Assembly: GCF_001591805.1 (NCBI RefSeq)
Contig: NZ_BCVP01000002.1
Span: 26,501-90,500 of the forward strand
Length of the DNA stretch: 64,000 nt
DNA from: Neobacillus novalis NBRC 102450
GTDB taxonomy: Bacteria; Bacillota; Bacilli; Bacillales; Cytobacillaceae
Direction: 5' to 3'
Part shown: one piece after another, positions 36,574 to 45,540 of the stretch
Position numbering within the stretch: the first letter of the stretch is position 1
How the letters are laid out: each line of letters starts with the position of its first letter
The notes under the pieces: generated by a model
Database searches by the model: none
The model's input: the letters and a program-made list of their open reading frames with translations, nothing else
Told to the model about the DNA's origin: nothing
Position numbers and translations under genes: made by a program

Positions 36574-37517
36574 AACTTTTCCTCCTTTAGGGCATCCACT
36601 ACTGCTAGTGCACTTTCCTCATCCGAAACGGAATACGTTTTCACTGTTTTATCAATTTTCTTCATTAAGCCGGAAAGAACTTTTCCAGGGCCAATTTCAA
36701 TAAATGTGCCGACACCTAATGTAATCATTTTCTGGACAGAATCTTCCCATAAAACAGGGGAATAGAGCTGTTCAATTAATTTATCTTTAATTTCAGATGA
36801 GCTGCTAATCGGCTCTGCTGTCACATTTGCAATAACCGGAATTTGAGCATCCTGCATTTCTGTAGCATCTAACACTTCACGAAGCTGCTCAGCAGCTGGT
36901 TTCATTAATGGCGAATGGAATGGGCCGCTTACCTCTAATGGCAGTACCCTTTTTGCCCCCGCTTCTTTCGCCTTTACTCCAGCGAGTTCGACGCCTTTTC
37001 GCGATCCAGAAATGACAATCTGCCCTGGACAATTTAAATTAGCTAATGACACAGGGAAACCGGATTCAGTTACTTCAGTTGTTATAGCAGAAAGGGGGGC
37101 ACGGTCAAGTCCTAAAACAGCTGCCATCGAGCCTTCACCGTTAGGGACCGCATTCTCCATAAATTCTCCTCGTTTCCTTACGGCATATACTCCTTCTTCA
37201 AAGGAAAGTGCGCCTGCAGCAACAAGTGCGGTATATTCTCCTAAACTGTGACCAGCGACGTAATCAGCCCTAATCCCGGATTTACGGAAGAAATCTAAAA
37301 TCGCGATACTAGTTGTTAATAGTGCCGGCTGGGTATTAACAGTCAAAGTCAATTCCTCTTTTGGTCCTTCAAAGATAAGGTTACTCAGTTTTGTTGATAA
37401 CTTTGTATCAGCTTTTAAAAAATATTCCATTACCTCAGAGTGTTTTTCTGCCAACTCTTTTCCCATTCCAACCGCTTGTGACCCTTGTCCTGGAAACACA
37501 AATGCTATTTTACTCAT
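36570..37517 (-). CDS. fabD: Malonyl-CoA:ACP transacylase FabD
   Basis: Loads malonate onto ACP, 315 aa. [15 protein letters not shown] is at residues 8-22. The nucleophile Ser is in [14 protein letters not shown] (about 90-103), and the active-site His is in SGPFHSPLM. It lies 19 bp after plsX and is translationally coupled to fabG by the ATGA overlap. Confidence 0.97.
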   Translation of the reverse strand: MSKIAFVFPGQGSQAVGMGKELAEKHSEVMEYFLKADTKLSTKLSNLIFEGPKEELTLTVNTQPALLTTSIAILDFFRKSGIRADYVAGHSLGEYTALVAAGALSFEEGVYAVRKRGEFMENAVPNGEGSMAAVLGLDRAPLSAITTEVTESGFPVSLANLNCPGQIVISGSRKGVELAGVKAKEAGAKRVLPLEVSGPFHSPLMKPAAEQLREVLDATEMQDAQIPVIANVTAEPISSSSEIKDKLIEQLYSPVLWEDSVQKMITLGVGTFIEIGPGKVLSGLMKKIDKTVKTYSVSDEESALAVVDALKEEKL

Positions 37518-37536
37518 TTCAACACTCCTTTATCAT

Positions 37537-38532
37537 CTATTTTTCCGGCTTATCATTTTCAATCGTTTGTTTAATTAACCCGCCGACATCATTACTAACC
37601 ATTTCCCTTGTTTGCCTGATGGCACTATAGATGGATTGTCCGTTAGACGAGCCGTGTGCCTTAATCACCGGAGCCTTTAAGCCAAAAAGAGCTGCGCCGC
37701 CATATTCAGAATAATCCATCGTGCTTTTTAACGTCAAAAGATTTGGTTTCAAAACAGCGGCAGCCAGTTTACTTTTAAAACTGCTCATTAAAGCTGTTTT
37801 CAACATCTTAAACATCGAAAGTGCGGTTCCCTCAATCGTTTTCAACACCATGTTGCCCGTAAATCCATCAGTTACGACAACATCTGCAACACCATCCAGC
37901 AAATCACGTGCCTCGACATTGCCGACAAAATTCACATTTGCGTTTTTTAAAAGTTCAAATGTTTGTTTAGTAAGATCGTTTCCTTTTTTCTCTTCCGTGC
38001 CAATATTTAAAAGGCCGACACGAGGTTTAGTAATACCTCTTACTTTTTCACTGTAGATGGATCCCATTATCGCATTTTGCAGTAAATGCTCAGGCTTCCC
38101 ATCAGCATTGGCGCCAACATCGAGGAGGAGAAAGCCTTCGCCGCCTATAGTCGGCAGTGTCGGCGCTAAGGCCGGTCGGTGTATCCCTTCAATTCTGCCA
38201 ACAACGAACAGCCCTGCCGCTACTAAGGCCCCCGTATTACCTGCAGAAATACAGGCATCAGCCAAGCCATCAGCTACTTGTTGGGCAGCAAGCACCATTG
38301 AAGCATTTTTCTTGCGGCGAACTGCTTTTACCGGTTCATCTGTTCCAAGAATGACATCAGTTGTATGTAAAACAGTAATTCGATCGTGAGCCGATAACGT
38401 TTCATTAATTTTGTTTTCATCCCCGACAAGGGTGATATGTATATCAGAAAATGCTTGAACAGCCTTCATTGCACCTAAGACGATTTCCTTCGGTGCATTG
38501 TCACCGCCCATTGCATCAATAGCTAGTTTCAT
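37537..38532 (-). CDS. plsX: Phosphate acyltransferase PlsX
   Basis: Converts acyl-ACP to acyl-phosphate for PlsY, the first step of phospholipid synthesis in Gram-positives, 331 aa. It begins [21 protein letters not shown], the diagnostic N-terminus, and contains [23 protein letters not shown] and [19 protein letters not shown]. It is peripheral on the membrane. It lies 13 bp after fapR in the FapR regulon operon. Confidence 0.97.
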   Translation of the reverse strand: MKLAIDAMGGDNAPKEIVLGAMKAVQAFSDIHITLVGDENKINETLSAHDRITVLHTTDVILGTDEPVKAVRRKKNASMVLAAQQVADGLADACISAGNTGALVAAGLFVVGRIEGIHRPALAPTLPTIGGEGFLLLDVGANADGKPEHLLQNAIMGSIYSEKVRGITKPRVGLLNIGTEEKKGNDLTKQTFELLKNANVNFVGNVEARDLLDGVADVVVTDGFTGNMVLKTIEGTALSMFKMLKTALMSSFKSKLAAAVLKPNLLTLKSTMDYSEYGGAALFGLKAPVIKAHGSSNGQSIYSAIRQTREMVSNDVGGLIKQTIENDKPEK

Positions 38533-38545
38533 TTTGCCTCATCCT

Positions 38546-39112
38546 CTAACGATTTTTCGAACGGTACATTTCAAAGTCTCCGGTAAAAACAAGCTCATTA
38601 TTCACAAAGCTTGCCACTTCGACAAACGTTCTATCTACGTTCTCATCAATTTTCATTACTCTAGCTTTGGCAATTACCCGCTCATTCAATTTCACCAACC
38701 GCTTAAATTGGATATTTGCTTTGGCTGTTAATGCCAATTCGTCATTAATCACCGCAACAGCCAGGGAATTAGCCTGAGCAAAAACATGATGACCGCGGGC
38801 AATATTATTTCTTATGAAGACATGCTCTTCCTTCACATCGAAAATGGAAATAGCACTTTGATCTAATTCAATATCAATGATTTCGCCAATAACTTCTTCT
38901 AATGGCAAGGAGCGGACTTCGTCTTCGAATCGTTTCTCGGCCACCGTTTTTATCCGTTCGCGGAGTTCCGGAATCGATAGTTCTAACCTGTCCAATCGAA
39001 TTGTTTGCACACTCACTTGAAATTTTTCAGCTAGTTCTTCATCTGTAATAAAAGGGTTCTCTTTAATTGTTGAAGTTAATAAACGCTGCCGTTCTTTTTT
39101 ACTTATTTTCAT
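38546..39112 (-). CDS. fapR: Transcription factor FapR
   Basis: Repressor of fatty-acid and phospholipid genes, released by malonyl-CoA, 188 aa. The N-terminal HTH is visible in [34 protein letters not shown] (about 19-53). A C-terminal hot-dog domain binds malonyl-CoA ([24 protein letters not shown]..). It heads its own operon, with a FapR box overlapping the start region of its promoter, so it should autoregulate as in B. subtilis. Confidence 0.97.
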   Translation of the reverse strand: MKISKKERQRLLTSTIKENPFITDEELAEKFQVSVQTIRLDRLELSIPELRERIKTVAEKRFEDEVRSLPLEEVIGEIIDIELDQSAISIFDVKEEHVFIRNNIARGHHVFAQANSLAVAVINDELALTAKANIQFKRLVKLNERVIAKARVMKIDENVDRTFVEVASFVNNELVFTGDFEMYRSKNR

Positions 39113-39132
39113 GATTACACACCGTCCGAGAT

Positions 39133-39150
39133 ATTATGACTAGGTACTAA
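39133..39150 (-). promoter_or_regulatory. FapR operator
   Basis: Minus-strand TTAGTACCTAGTCATAAT, a close match to the palindromic FapR box (TTAGTACC..). It lies immediately downstream of the fapR -10 element and about 20 bp before the fapR start, the repressing position. Confidence 0.85.
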
Positions 39151-39154
39151 GAGT

Positions 39155-39183
39155 AGTATAAAATTTAAAAAAGCAGATTGCAA
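39155..39183 (-). promoter_or_regulatory. Sigma-A promoter of the fapR operon
   Basis: Minus-strand TTGCAA, 17-bp spacer, TATACT. The -35 overlaps the stem of the recG terminator, so the two genes share this short region. Confidence 0.82.
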
Positions 39184-39209
39184 GAATTAAATTTCTCCCC
39201 ATTATCTGC
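39171..39209 (-). terminator. Terminator after recG
   Basis: Minus-strand stem GCAGAT / ATCTGC (39204-39209 with 39173-39178) with a loop of about 25 nt that holds a small inner hairpin (AGAA/TTCT), followed by TTTTTT. It starts 10 bp past the recG stop. Confidence 0.6.
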
Positions 39210-39218
39210 CTTTCTATT

Positions 39219-41267
39219 TCAATCTAGTTTCTCTCCTTCTAAAACGCCAGATTCCTCTAACTGCGCTCTTAAGAATTTATAGTCAGGAGAGGTCCAGAAC
39301 GTATCCGACTGGATCAACATCGCTGCATCATTTCTTGCCGTTTCCAACGCCCGGTAATCATGAACCATGTCTGCTACCTTAAATTCCGGCACCCCGCTTT
39401 GTTTCTTTCCAAAAAAGTCGCCCGGTCCGCGTAACTCTAAATCCTTTTCACTTAAAACAAAGCCGTCATTCGTTTCTGTCATGATTCTCATACGTTCCTG
39501 ACCAACTTCCGACTTCGGGCTGGCAAGCAAGATGCAAAAGGATTGGTCACTGCCGCGGCCGACACGTCCGCGAAGCTGGTGCAGCTGTGACAAACCAAAT
39601 CTCTCCGCATCATAAATAACCATCATCGTCGCATTCGGTACATTCACCCCTACCTCCACAACGGTTGTTGAGACGAGCACCTGCACCTCATTTGTGCTAA
39701 ACTGCTTCATGACTGAATCCTTTTCATCCGCACTTAAGCGGCCATGCATCAGACCAATCTTATAGCGATTTTGAAAATAATGCGTTAAAGTCGTATGGAC
39801 ATCAATGGCATTTTGCACATCAAGCTTGTCCGATTCTTCAATGAGCGGGCAAATGACATAGGCTTGATGACCTTTTACCAATTCTTTTTCTACAAAGGCA
39901 AGGACACGCTCAAGCATTTCCGGTTTGGCCCAATAGGTCTCGATGGTCTTTCTGCCGGCCGGCATCTCGTCAATGACCGAAACGTCCATTTCGCCAAATA
40001 CCGTTATCGCCAGAGTCCTGGGAATGGGGGTCGCTGTCATAAACAGCACATCAGGACTTTCTCCCTTTTCCCGCAGCACTCTTCGCTGTTCAACACCGAA
40101 CCTATGCTGCTCGTCGGTAATGACAAAACCGAGTCTTTTAAAAATTACCTCATCCTGAATTAAGGCATGTGTACCAATTAAGATATCAACCTTACCTTCT
40201 GCTAATTCTTCGAGGATCTCGCGCCTGCGTTTTCCTTTGACAGAACTTGTCAAAAGCTCGCACTTGACCCCAAAAGGCCCTAGGAGGTCTTTCAGTGATA
40301 CAGCATGCTGCTCAGCTAAGATTTCTGTTGGTACCATTAAGGCCCCTTGAAAGCCTGCAGTTACACTGGAAAATAAACCAATTGCTGCCACCACGGTTTT
40401 CCCGGAACCAACATCCCCTTGCAAAAGACGATTCATCCGTAAGGGAGACTTTAGTTCAGCTAACACTTCATTGACGACCCGTTTTTGCGCATTTGTTAAT
40501 GGAAAGGGCAGACTACTGATAAATTCCTTCACTTTCGTCAAATCATAGTTTTGTGTGATTCCTGGGGAATGCTCCCTTTCAAATTTCCTTAACGCCTGCA
40601 TTTTTAATTGAAACACCAAAAATTCCTCATAGACAAAACGCCGCCGTGCCTGCTTCACATCCTCTGGATTGTCAGGAAAATGCATCTTTCTACTGGCATC
40701 CTGTCTGTTCAAGAGCCGATATTTTGTTAAAAAGGCTTCAGGCAGTGTCTCTTCGATGAAATGTCCATATTGATTAAAGGCAATGTTAATAAACTTCCGC
40801 ATTCCTTTTGTAGTTACTTTGCCTCGTAACGAGTAAACAGGTTCAAAATCTTTTGCTTTTGCGTTTGCGCCGGCCTGCATTTCATTTGCGGTAATCGTTT
40901 GCCGGTGTGCATCCCATTTTCCTGTAACCGTAATCGTTTCATTCATGATGATTTTATTTTTTAAATAGGGCTGATTAAAGAAAACGACTTTAATTAGGTA
41001 TGACCCAACAAAAAGCCGGATCGTCAGCTTTGATTTCTTTTTTCCAAAGTAGGCAAGGGCAGGCTCACTATGCACCTTCCCTTCGACTGTCACTTTCTCA
41101 TCATGCTGTACTTCCGATAAATCCTTTAGCGAATAGTCTTCAAACCGGTAAGGGAAATATTCTAATAGATCATGAATCGTATAGATTTTCATTTCCGCAA
41201 GGGCTTCTGCTGTTTCTTCCCCAATTCCCCTTAAAGCCGTTACTGATTGGTTTAGATTCTCGAACAC
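39219..41267 (-). CDS. recG: ATP-dependent DNA helicase RecG
   Basis: Superfamily-2 helicase that remodels stalled forks and branched DNA, 682 aa. The N-terminal wedge/OB domain (about 1-160) is followed by helicase motifs LLQGDVGSGKTVVAA (Walker A), ITDEQHRFGVEQR (DEQH) and FMTATPIPRTLA. The C-terminal half has STTVVEVGVNVPNATMMVIYDAERFGLSQLHQLRGRVGRG (motifs V-VI). It starts with GTG behind GGGAGA. In B. subtilis sdaAA precedes it; here fakA does. Confidence 0.97.
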   Translation of the reverse strand: MFENLNQSVTALRGIGEETAEALAEMKIYTIHDLLEYFPYRFEDYSLKDLSEVQHDEKVTVEGKVHSEPALAYFGKKKSKLTIRLFVGSYLIKVVFFNQPYLKNKIIMNETITVTGKWDAHRQTITANEMQAGANAKAKDFEPVYSLRGKVTTKGMRKFINIAFNQYGHFIEETLPEAFLTKYRLLNRQDASRKMHFPDNPEDVKQARRRFVYEEFLVFQLKMQALRKFEREHSPGITQNYDLTKVKEFISSLPFPLTNAQKRVVNEVLAELKSPLRMNRLLQGDVGSGKTVVAAIGLFSSVTAGFQGALMVPTEILAEQHAVSLKDLLGPFGVKCELLTSSVKGKRRREILEELAEGKVDILIGTHALIQDEVIFKRLGFVITDEQHRFGVEQRRVLREKGESPDVLFMTATPIPRTLAITVFGEMDVSVIDEMPAGRKTIETYWAKPEMLERVLAFVEKELVKGHQAYVICPLIEESDKLDVQNAIDVHTTLTHYFQNRYKIGLMHGRLSADEKDSVMKQFSTNEVQVLVSTTVVEVGVNVPNATMMVIYDAERFGLSQLHQLRGRVGRGSDQSFCILLASPKSEVGQERMRIMTETNDGFVLSEKDLELRGPGDFFGKKQSGVPEFKVADMVHDYRALETARNDAAMLIQSDTFWTSPDYKFLRAQLEESGVLEGEKLD

Positions 41268-41294
41268 AATACTCTCTCCCTTTGCGAAATTACA

Positions 41295-41332
41295 ATAAAA
41301 AAGAAGGGTCTGACCCTTTTAGTCTCCCTTCT
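41295..41332 (-). terminator. Terminator after fakA
   Basis: Two alternative stems before a T-run (minus strand CTTTTTTATTG): an outer AGAAGGG / CCCTTCT and an inner AAGGGT / ACCCTT around a 3-nt loop. Either gives a plausible terminator 14 bp past the fakA stop. Confidence 0.7.
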
Positions 41333-41346
41333 ATTTTAGCCGTTCC

Positions 41347-43026
41347 TTATTCAATTGAAAAGATAAATGAATACAATGGCTGCTGGCCATTATGGATTTC
41401 GATTTCCACGTCTTCGTATTGTTCTTGGACAAATTGTGCAAGATTCTTTACTTCTTCCGCGGTCACGTCTTCACCATAAATGATGGTTAAGATTTCCGAA
41501 TCTTCCTCGATCATCTTTGTTAACAGATCTTCTGCCACTTTCGCTTTATCTTTGTTTTTGACAATAATTTTCCCTTCGGCAATACCCATGAAATCATCTT
41601 TTTCGATTTCTAGACCATCAATTTGTGTATCACGTACAGCGAAAGTAATTTGACCGGTCTTAACGTGCTGTAAGGCATCCTTCATCGCTGTTTCATTTGC
41701 TGCCACATCAGTGGAAGGGTTAAACGCAAGCAGGGCGGAAAGCCCTTGAGGAACCGTTTTAGACGGTATCACATAAATTTCTTCTTCCGTAACATCGGCA
41801 GCCTGCTCTGCAGCCATAATGATGTTTTTGTTATTTGGTAAAATAAATACCTTTTTAGCATTTACTTGTTTTACGGCTTTGACAATATCCTCCGTACTCG
41901 GATTCATGGTCTGTCCACCTTCAATAACTGCGTGTGCTCCAATACTTTTAAATAAATCGGCAATCCCTGCACCCATCGAAACTGTAACAATTCCGTATTC
42001 TTGAAGTTCTTTAGAAGGTACAGGACGTTCGGAAACTAAAGCAGGATGGGACTCACCAACAATATTGGAGTGCTGCTGGCGCATATTTTCGATTTTCATA
42101 TTAATTAAGTTACCGTATCGTTGGCCGTAGGATAATACCTCACCAGGCTGCTCGGAATGAATATGGACTTTGACCACATCTTCATCCGCAATAACCAATA
42201 AAGAATCACCTAATCTGCTAAGGTCATTACGGAATACCCCTTCATCGAATGGATGCTTGGCTGTCTTATCCTGTTCAAATCGAACCATAAATTCCGTGCA
42301 ATAACCAAATTCAATATCCTCTGTATTCATATGGCTTTGAACACTTCTATGGTGTTCAGCACTCACCATTTCATCCATTGAAGACGCAATCGGTGATTCT
42401 GGCAGTTCTTCTCCTTTAAGGACAGCAAGAAAACCCTCATAAACAAACACAAGCCCTTGACCGCCGCTGTCGACGACGCCGACTTCCTTTAAAACAGGCA
42501 GCAGGTCTGGTGTGCGCTTAAGGGATGCTTTTGCTTCTTTAAGTACTTCTTCCATAACGGCGATAATATCAGTTGAGTTTTGGGCCGCTTGAACCCCTTT
42601 TTTAGCGGAATCCTTAGCAACCGTTAAAATCGTTCCTTCGACAGGCTTCATGACAGCTTTGTATGCTGTTTCAACTCCTGCTTCTAAGGCTAGCGCAAAA
42701 TCTTTCGCGGAAATTTTCGATTTTGTTTCAACTGCCTTAGAAAATCCACGAAATAACTGAGAAAGGATGACACCTGAATTGCCGCGCGCTCCCATTAGCA
42801 AACCTTTGGAGAGGGCTACCCCTACTTTACCAATATGTTCCTGAACATTATTCTTTACTTCCTTTGCACCGGAAGTCATTGATAAATTCATATTTGTTCC
42901 AGTATCACCGTCGGGCACAGGAAAAACGTTTAAGGCATCGACCATTTTTGCATTTGCAGCCAAATGATTAGCACCTTGTATGACCATCTCGGCAAAACGT
43001 TTTCCATCTAATGCTGTAATTGACAC
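41347..43026 (-). CDS. fakA: Fatty acid kinase subunit FakA (DhaL/DegV-associated)
   Basis: ATP-binding subunit of fatty acid kinase (YloV), which with FakB phosphorylates exogenous fatty acids for PlsY, 559 aa. The N-terminal DhaL-like domain shows NVFPVPDGDTGTNMNLSM (about 30-47) with metal-binding Asp residues and GARGNSGVILSQLFRGF. The C-terminal domain contains VTVSMGAGIADLFKSIGA and VFILPNNKNIIMAAEQAA. It lies 15 bp after the Asp23 gene. FakB (DegV) partners must be elsewhere. Serine dehydratase genes, its usual downstream neighbours, are absent. Confidence 0.94.
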   Translation of the reverse strand: MSITALDGKRFAEMVIQGANHLAANAKMVDALNVFPVPDGDTGTNMNLSMTSGAKEVKNNVQEHIGKVGVALSKGLLMGARGNSGVILSQLFRGFSKAVETKSKISAKDFALALEAGVETAYKAVMKPVEGTILTVAKDSAKKGVQAAQNSTDIIAVMEEVLKEAKASLKRTPDLLPVLKEVGVVDSGGQGLVFVYEGFLAVLKGEELPESPIASSMDEMVSAEHHRSVQSHMNTEDIEFGYCTEFMVRFEQDKTAKHPFDEGVFRNDLSRLGDSLLVIADEDVVKVHIHSEQPGEVLSYGQRYGNLINMKIENMRQQHSNIVGESHPALVSERPVPSKELQEYGIVTVSMGAGIADLFKSIGAHAVIEGGQTMNPSTEDIVKAVKQVNAKKVFILPNNKNIIMAAEQAADVTEEEIYVIPSKTVPQGLSALLAFNPSTDVAANETAMKDALQHVKTGQITFAVRDTQIDGLEIEKDDFMGIAEGKIIVKNKDKAKVAEDLLTKMIEEDSEILTIIYGEDVTAEEVKNLAQFVQEQYEDVEIEIHNGQQPLYSFIFSIE

Positions 43027-43041
43027 AAACTTTCCTCCTCA

Positions 43042-43404
43042 CTACGGGTTCGTCACGCGAACTCCCTGAACGTAAATATTTACCGAGTCAACAGCAAGTC
43101 CAACAGTCTTATCGAGGGTGTATTTAACCTTTGATTGCACGTTGTGGGCAATTTCGGAAATTTTCGTTCCATAGCTGACAATAATGTACATATCAATATG
43201 TAATGCCTCATTCTCTTGGCGTACAATTACACCGCGAGTGAAATTTTCTCTTCGAAGTATTTCGGTTATTCCATCTTTAATTTGATTTTTAGAGGCCATA
43301 CCGACGATTCCGTAGCATTCGATAGCCGCACCGCCAGCAATGGTAGCGATTACTTCGTTTGAAATATCAATTTGTCCGTACTTTGTTTTTAATTCAATGG
43401 ACAT
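43042..43404 (-). CDS. Asp23/YloU-family envelope stress protein
   Basis: 120-aa Asp23-family protein at the yloU position. The core runs from GQIDISNEVIATIAGGAAIECYGIVGMAS to VNIYVQGVRV, a single Asp23 domain without a membrane segment. The family includes Staphylococcus Asp23, which binds the membrane through AmaP. A link to fakA is conserved in Firmicutes but unexplained. The start ATG follows GGAGGGGG. It is divergent from rpmB. Confidence 0.92.
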   Translation of the reverse strand: MSIELKTKYGQIDISNEVIATIAGGAAIECYGIVGMASKNQIKDGITEILRRENFTRGVIVRQENEALHIDMYIIVSYGTKISEIAHNVQSKVKYTLDKTVGLAVDSVNIYVQGVRVTNP

Positions 43405-43725
43405 GAATCGTTCCCCCTCCTGAATAATTGCTCTTTGACTACAGTCATTTTACTATAGTCAAACAAATATTGAAAGTCATACCTCAATAAAGAATATATT
43501 ATAACTTTGTGAATTGGCAAGCGAAAGTACCCAGGACTTCAGGTCGTATTGTCAAGGTATTTTTCTTGAAAGGTTTTGATACAACTATTGCATTCAAATA
43601 AGTTGTATGATAAATTATTAAGGTATCTCAAGACTAGAAAATTTGGCACGGCCATTTTTCTATATCCAGATGAAATATCTTAAGATTGCTGTATAAAGCT
43701 TTTGGTAGTTAAGGAGGGATAGTCT
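43405..43725. other. Divergent intergenic region, Asp23 gene / rpmB
   Basis: 321-bp AT-rich spacer between divergent genes. It holds the rpmB promoter candidate (43588-43616) and, presumably, the promoter of the Asp23-fakA unit in 43420-43500, where I could not fix a convincing pair. A leader of about 100 nt precedes rpmB. I see no riboswitch or other gene here. Confidence 0.5.
43588..43616 (+). promoter_or_regulatory. Candidate promoter for rpmB
   Basis: TTGCAT, 17-bp spacer, TAAATT, about 110 bp upstream of the rpmB start. The -10 is weak. Confidence 0.45.
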
Positions 43726-43914
43726 ATGCCACGTCAATGTGTAATAACTGGTAAGAAAACTACAACTGGTAACAATCGTTCTCACGCAATGAACGCGAAT
43801 AAGCGTACATGGGGTGCTAACTTACAAAAAGTACGTATTCTTGTTGACGGAAAGCCTAAGCGTGTTTGGGTTTCTGCAAGAGCGTTAAAATCCGGTAAAG
43901 TTGAACGCGTTTAA
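43726..43914 (+). CDS. rpmB: Ribosomal protein L28
   Basis: 50S protein of 62 aa, starting [20 protein letters not shown], with AAGGAGGG 8 bases before the ATG. It has the single Cys and the basic C-terminus ([16 protein letters not shown]) of the Bacillus form that lacks a second CxxC pair, so it is likely the zinc-independent type. It is one of only two plus-strand genes here and is convergent with spoVM. A terminator follows directly. Confidence 0.97.
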   Translation: MPRQCVITGKKTTTGNNRSHAMNANKRTWGANLQKVRILVDGKPKRVWVSARALKSGKVERV

Positions 43915-43925
43915 TAAGAGCCAGG

Positions 43926-43955
43926 GCATCCTTTAACAGGGTGCTCTTTCTTTAT
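43926..43955 (+). terminator. Terminator after rpmB
   Basis: Stem GCATCC / GGGTGC (43926-43931 with 43939-43944, one G-U pair, 7-nt loop) followed by TCTTTCTTTAT, 12 bp past the stop. Confidence 0.75.
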
Positions 43956-43974
43956 AACATCCCCCAAACAAGGT

Positions 43975-44003
43975 AAAATAAAAAGCACCCAAAATAACGG
44001 GTG
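43975..44003 (-). terminator. Terminator after spoVM
   Basis: Stem GCACCC / GGGTGC (43984-43989 with 43998-44003, 8-nt loop) followed on the minus strand by TTTTTATTTT. It lies 17 bp past the spoVM stop and faces the rpmB terminator. Confidence 0.8.
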
Positions 44004-44020
44004 CCATAAGATTTATCATT

Positions 44021-44104
44021 CTATTCGTTTTTCTTAAACGCTCCAATCATCGCTCGGACAATTCCACCTAAAAATTTCGGCAGCTTAATTGTATAAAATT
44101 TCAT
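44021..44104 (-). CDS. spoVM: Stage V sporulation protein SpoVM
   Basis: A 27-aa amphipathic helix peptide starting MKFYTIKLPKFLGGIVRAMI, nearly identical to B. subtilis SpoVM (26 aa). It recognises the convex forespore membrane and anchors SpoIVA to start coat assembly. GAGGAGGGA lies 5-6 bases before the ATG. Position between thiN and rpmB is conserved. The C-terminus reads GAFKKNE, one residue longer than usual. It was found by translating the intergenic space, being too short for routine ORF calls. A sigma-E promoter is expected but not clearly readable. Confidence 0.96.
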   Translation of the reverse strand: MKFYTIKLPKFLGGIVRAMIGAFKKNE

Positions 44105-44196
44105 ACTGTCCCTCCTCACAAATCTTCCCCAGCTTATTCATTTCAACTTTTTTCGTACGCTCTACATTTTATTCTCACGAACGAAAACAGTACCTA

Positions 44197-44844
44197 TTAA
44201 TCGTGACTTCTTATCACTATTAATATGCCTTCGGAAAATGAAAAAGTACCATAATCACTAATAAGTTCATTACTAATACATAATGTAGATCCGAGTGAAA
44301 TATGCTTATTTTTCAAAGGAAATTTAAAGCCTACAAGCGTAATGCCACTTACTTCAAGCGTTAAAGGTACAAAGGATATATATTTTTTTGTTTTCATTTT
44401 TTCAATGGAATAACTGCCTGGTTCCTTCAAATAAGCGATGTTATGTCGATCAATCATGTAGACACTGGCTGGATTTTTTTCTTTAAGTGGATTTAGCAAC
44501 AGATGCACATTTGCAAATAAATGATCAAGCCTGCCTCCTGTCGCACCGAACAAACGAATAATTGATGGTTTCTGTGCCAGCGCCCAATTGAGGGCAAGCT
44601 CCATATCCGTTTCATCCTTTTCTGGCTTGTATCGCTTCATTTTTGATACTTGCCTTTCAATGAATACTAATTCTTCCGGTGAAACCGAATCGAAGTCACC
44701 AAAGGCAATTTCAGGAATTATATTTCTATTTAAAAGATGAAATACACCGCGGTCAACACCAACCCAAATGTTGTTTTCCTCTGTATAGTCTGTAAAGTCC
44801 GGCAGCAATTCTTCAGGGCCTCCGGCAAGTATATTAATTATCAT
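44197..44844 (-). CDS. thiN: Thiamine pyrophosphokinase
   Basis: Transfers pyrophosphate from ATP to thiamine to make thiamine diphosphate, 215 aa. The N-terminal catalytic domain shows GVDRGVFHLL, AFGDFDSVSPEE and KDETDMELALNWA, with ATGGRLDHLFANVHLL (about residues 20-120). A C-terminal thiamine-binding beta domain follows. The gene starts right after a hairpin at the end of rpe, so it may rely on read-through or a weak promoter. No TPP riboswitch is seen. Confidence 0.94.
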   Translation of the reverse strand: MIINILAGGPEELLPDFTDYTEENNIWVGVDRGVFHLLNRNIIPEIAFGDFDSVSPEELVFIERQVSKMKRYKPEKDETDMELALNWALAQKPSIIRLFGATGGRLDHLFANVHLLLNPLKEKNPASVYMIDRHNIAYLKEPGSYSIEKMKTKKYISFVPLTLEVSGITLVGFKFPLKNKHISLGSTLCISNELISDYGTFSFSEGILIVIRSHD

Positions 44845-44865
44845 CAGACAATCCCCTTTTCTATA

Positions 44866-44894
44866 TAGAAAAAGCCAGCTGTTTAGCCGGCTTT
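44866..44894 (-). terminator. Terminator at the end of rpe
   Basis: 10-bp stem AAAGCCGGCT / AGCTGGCTTT (one G-U pair, 4-nt loop), overlapping the rpe stop codon and followed by TTTTTC on the minus strand. It ends the coaBC-to-rpe run of genes. Confidence 0.78.
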
Positions 44895-45537
44895 ACCCTC
44901 TAATTAGCGAAATTGCCTTCGCATAATCAGGTTGATTATAAATGGCCGAGCCTGCAACGAGTACATTTGCACCGGCTTCCATGCATAGCTTTCCTGTTTC
45001 CGGATTGACGCCGCCATCAATTTCAATTTCAAGAGCTAACCCTTTTTCTGCAGCCATCTTTTTAACCCTTCTAATTTTTGGAAGGACCTCAGGGATAAAT
45101 TTTTGACCGCCGAATCCAGGATTAACTGACATTAATAACACCATATCAATATCCCCGATAATGTGTTGAATGGATTCAACAGGTGTAGCCGGATTTAATA
45201 CCACTCCTGCTTTAATTCCAAATGATTTTATATTTTGAATCGTGCGGTGAAGATGTCGGCATGCCTCGAAGTGAACCGTAATATAATCAGCCCCTGCCTT
45301 AGCAAATGCCTCGATATATTGATCGGGGTTCTCAATCATCAAGTGGACATCGAGCGGCAGCTTTGTAAGCGGTCGAATCGCTTCCACAATAAGTGGACCA
45401 ATCGTAATATTCGGTACAAAGTGACCGTCCATCACATCAATATGAATATAATCGGCGCCCGCCTTTTCAACAGCTGTAATCTCTTCCCCCAATTTTGAAA
45501 AATCGGCTGAAAGAATCGAAGGTGCTATTTTCACCAT
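44893..45537 (-). CDS. rpe: Ribulose-phosphate 3-epimerase
   Basis: Pentose-phosphate enzyme interconverting ribulose-5-P and xylulose-5-P, 214 aa. TIM-barrel signatures are in order: [47 protein letters not shown] and EIDGGVN. Metal and catalytic His/Asp residues are all present. It lies 3 bp after rsgA, a conserved pairing in Bacillus. Confidence 0.97.
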   Translation of the reverse strand: MVKIAPSILSADFSKLGEEITAVEKAGADYIHIDVMDGHFVPNITIGPLIVEAIRPLTKLPLDVHLMIENPDQYIEAFAKAGADYITVHFEACRHLHRTIQNIKSFGIKAGVVLNPATPVESIQHIIGDIDMVLLMSVNPGFGGQKFIPEVLPKIRRVKKMAAEKGLALEIEIDGGVNPETGKLCMEAGANVLVAGSAIYNQPDYAKAISLIRG

Positions 45538-45540
45538 GCG

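Noticed and set aside
44105..44196. Sigma-E promoter for spoVM
   Set aside because: Expected biologically, but the -10/-35 candidates have wrong spacing and I could not support one.
44105..44900. TPP riboswitch near thiN
   Set aside because: The space before thiN holds only the rpe terminator; no CUGAGA-type or other TPP core elements were seen.
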